33,304 nucleotides of DNA from Didymodactylos carnosus (lineage: Eukaryota > Rotifera > Eurotatoria > Philodinida > Philodinidae): NCBI GenBank assembly GCA_905250885.1, contig CAJNOQ010001308.1:1-33304 (forward strand). The letters are read 5' to 3'. The position numbers and the translations under genes are program-made. Positions 33,190 through 33,304 of this stretch are shown here, piece after piece. The notes beneath the pieces were generated by a model. It did not search any database, had not been told where the DNA came from, and saw only the letters and a list, made by a program, of their open reading frames with translations. Position 1 is the stretch's first letter, and each line of letters starts with the position of its first letter.

Positions 33190-33304
33190 ATGTTTTCAAT
33201 TGTTGAAAGTAAACGCAAAAAACCAGTTTTATTATTCGATACATTCCGTTACACGCAAGATAAAATTGTTGGTACAACTATTTACTGGAAATGCGAAGAT
33301 CGTT
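33190..33304 (+). CDS. FLYWCH-type zinc finger protein, N-terminal part (cut by window end)
   Basis: An open frame starts with ATG at 33190 and runs off the end after 38 codons. The peptide has the start of a FLYWCH zinc finger: KKPVLLFDTFRYTQDK, then GTTIYWKCEDR. Spacing of the Phe/Leu, Tyr, Trp and first Cys fits the domain; the second Cys and the His pair would be past the edge. FLYWCH domains bind DNA and occur in host factors and, often fused to MULE transposase, in mobile elements. The basic pre-domain segment VESKRKK is short, as in many stand-alone FLYWCH proteins. It is the only plus-strand gene seen and sits next to a MITE and a repeat cluster. Whether it is host gene or transposon cannot be told from this part. 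Confidence 0.75.
   Translation, partial: MFSIVESKRKKPVLLFDTFRYTQDKIVGTTIYWKCEDR

Noticed and set aside
1..33304. tRNA, rRNA, CRISPR array or bacterial operon features
   Set aside because: None seen. The window is plainly eukaryotic with spliced genes, and no cloverleaf or rRNA stretch was recognised.

Overview
This is a eukaryotic, AT-rich animal window. It holds five complete multi-exon protein genes, all on the minus strand, and the first 115 bases of a sixth gene on the plus strand. Coding exons are short and joined by GT-AG introns, many of 45-90 bases. The protein set (sarcoplasmic calcium-binding protein, TSR1, SIN1/MAPKAP1, DDX47, an EMX homeobox protein) is metazoan. The gene style and the FLYWCH-type protein starting at the right edge suggest a rotifer, most likely a bdelloid. 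That placement is an inference from overall character and not from a diagnostic marker.

Layout. Bases 1-2781 have no gene, only diverged repeats. Bases 2782-3797 (minus) hold a calexcitin-like EF-hand protein in 7 exons. Bases 5969-11160 (minus) hold TSR1 in 17 exons. Bases 11504-14353 (minus) hold SIN1 in 8 exons. Bases 14570-17201 (minus) hold DDX47 in 6 exons. The last three genes are head-to-tail, with only 343 and 216 bases between coding regions. Bases 17202-21987 are gene-free and dense in inverted repeats, including a GC-rich block and a 378-base element with 49-base terminal repeats. Bases 21988-24251 (minus) hold an empty-spiracles/EMX gene whose homeobox is interrupted by a 1.2 kb intron. 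Bases 24252-33189 form a 9 kb gene desert with microsatellites and small inverted-repeat elements, ending in a well-preserved hAT-type MITE with an 8-base target duplication. At 33190 a FLYWCH protein begins, with a TATA box and, further upstream, four copies of a 16-base repeat spaced 33, 43 and 32 bases apart.

Functions. DDX47 and TSR1 both act in small-subunit ribosome biogenesis (early pre-rRNA processing and late 40S maturation). SIN1 is a core TORC2 subunit, so the tight three-gene cluster joins ribosome production and growth signalling. In all five complete genes a pyrimidine-rich 3' splice acceptor lies 1-47 bases before the start codon. This fits spliced-leader trans-splicing, known in rotifers, or short 5' UTR introns.

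Main leads: (1) the FLYWCH gene with helically spaced palindromic upstream repeats; (2) a SIN1 protein in which the Ras-binding domain is replaced by a Ser-rich and Glu-Lys repeat linker; (3) the acceptor-before-ATG pattern across the cluster; (4) several non-autonomous inverted-repeat elements, one of them clearly hAT-like. All exon boundaries were worked out by hand from reading frame, splice sites and remembered family sequences. No database search was possible.
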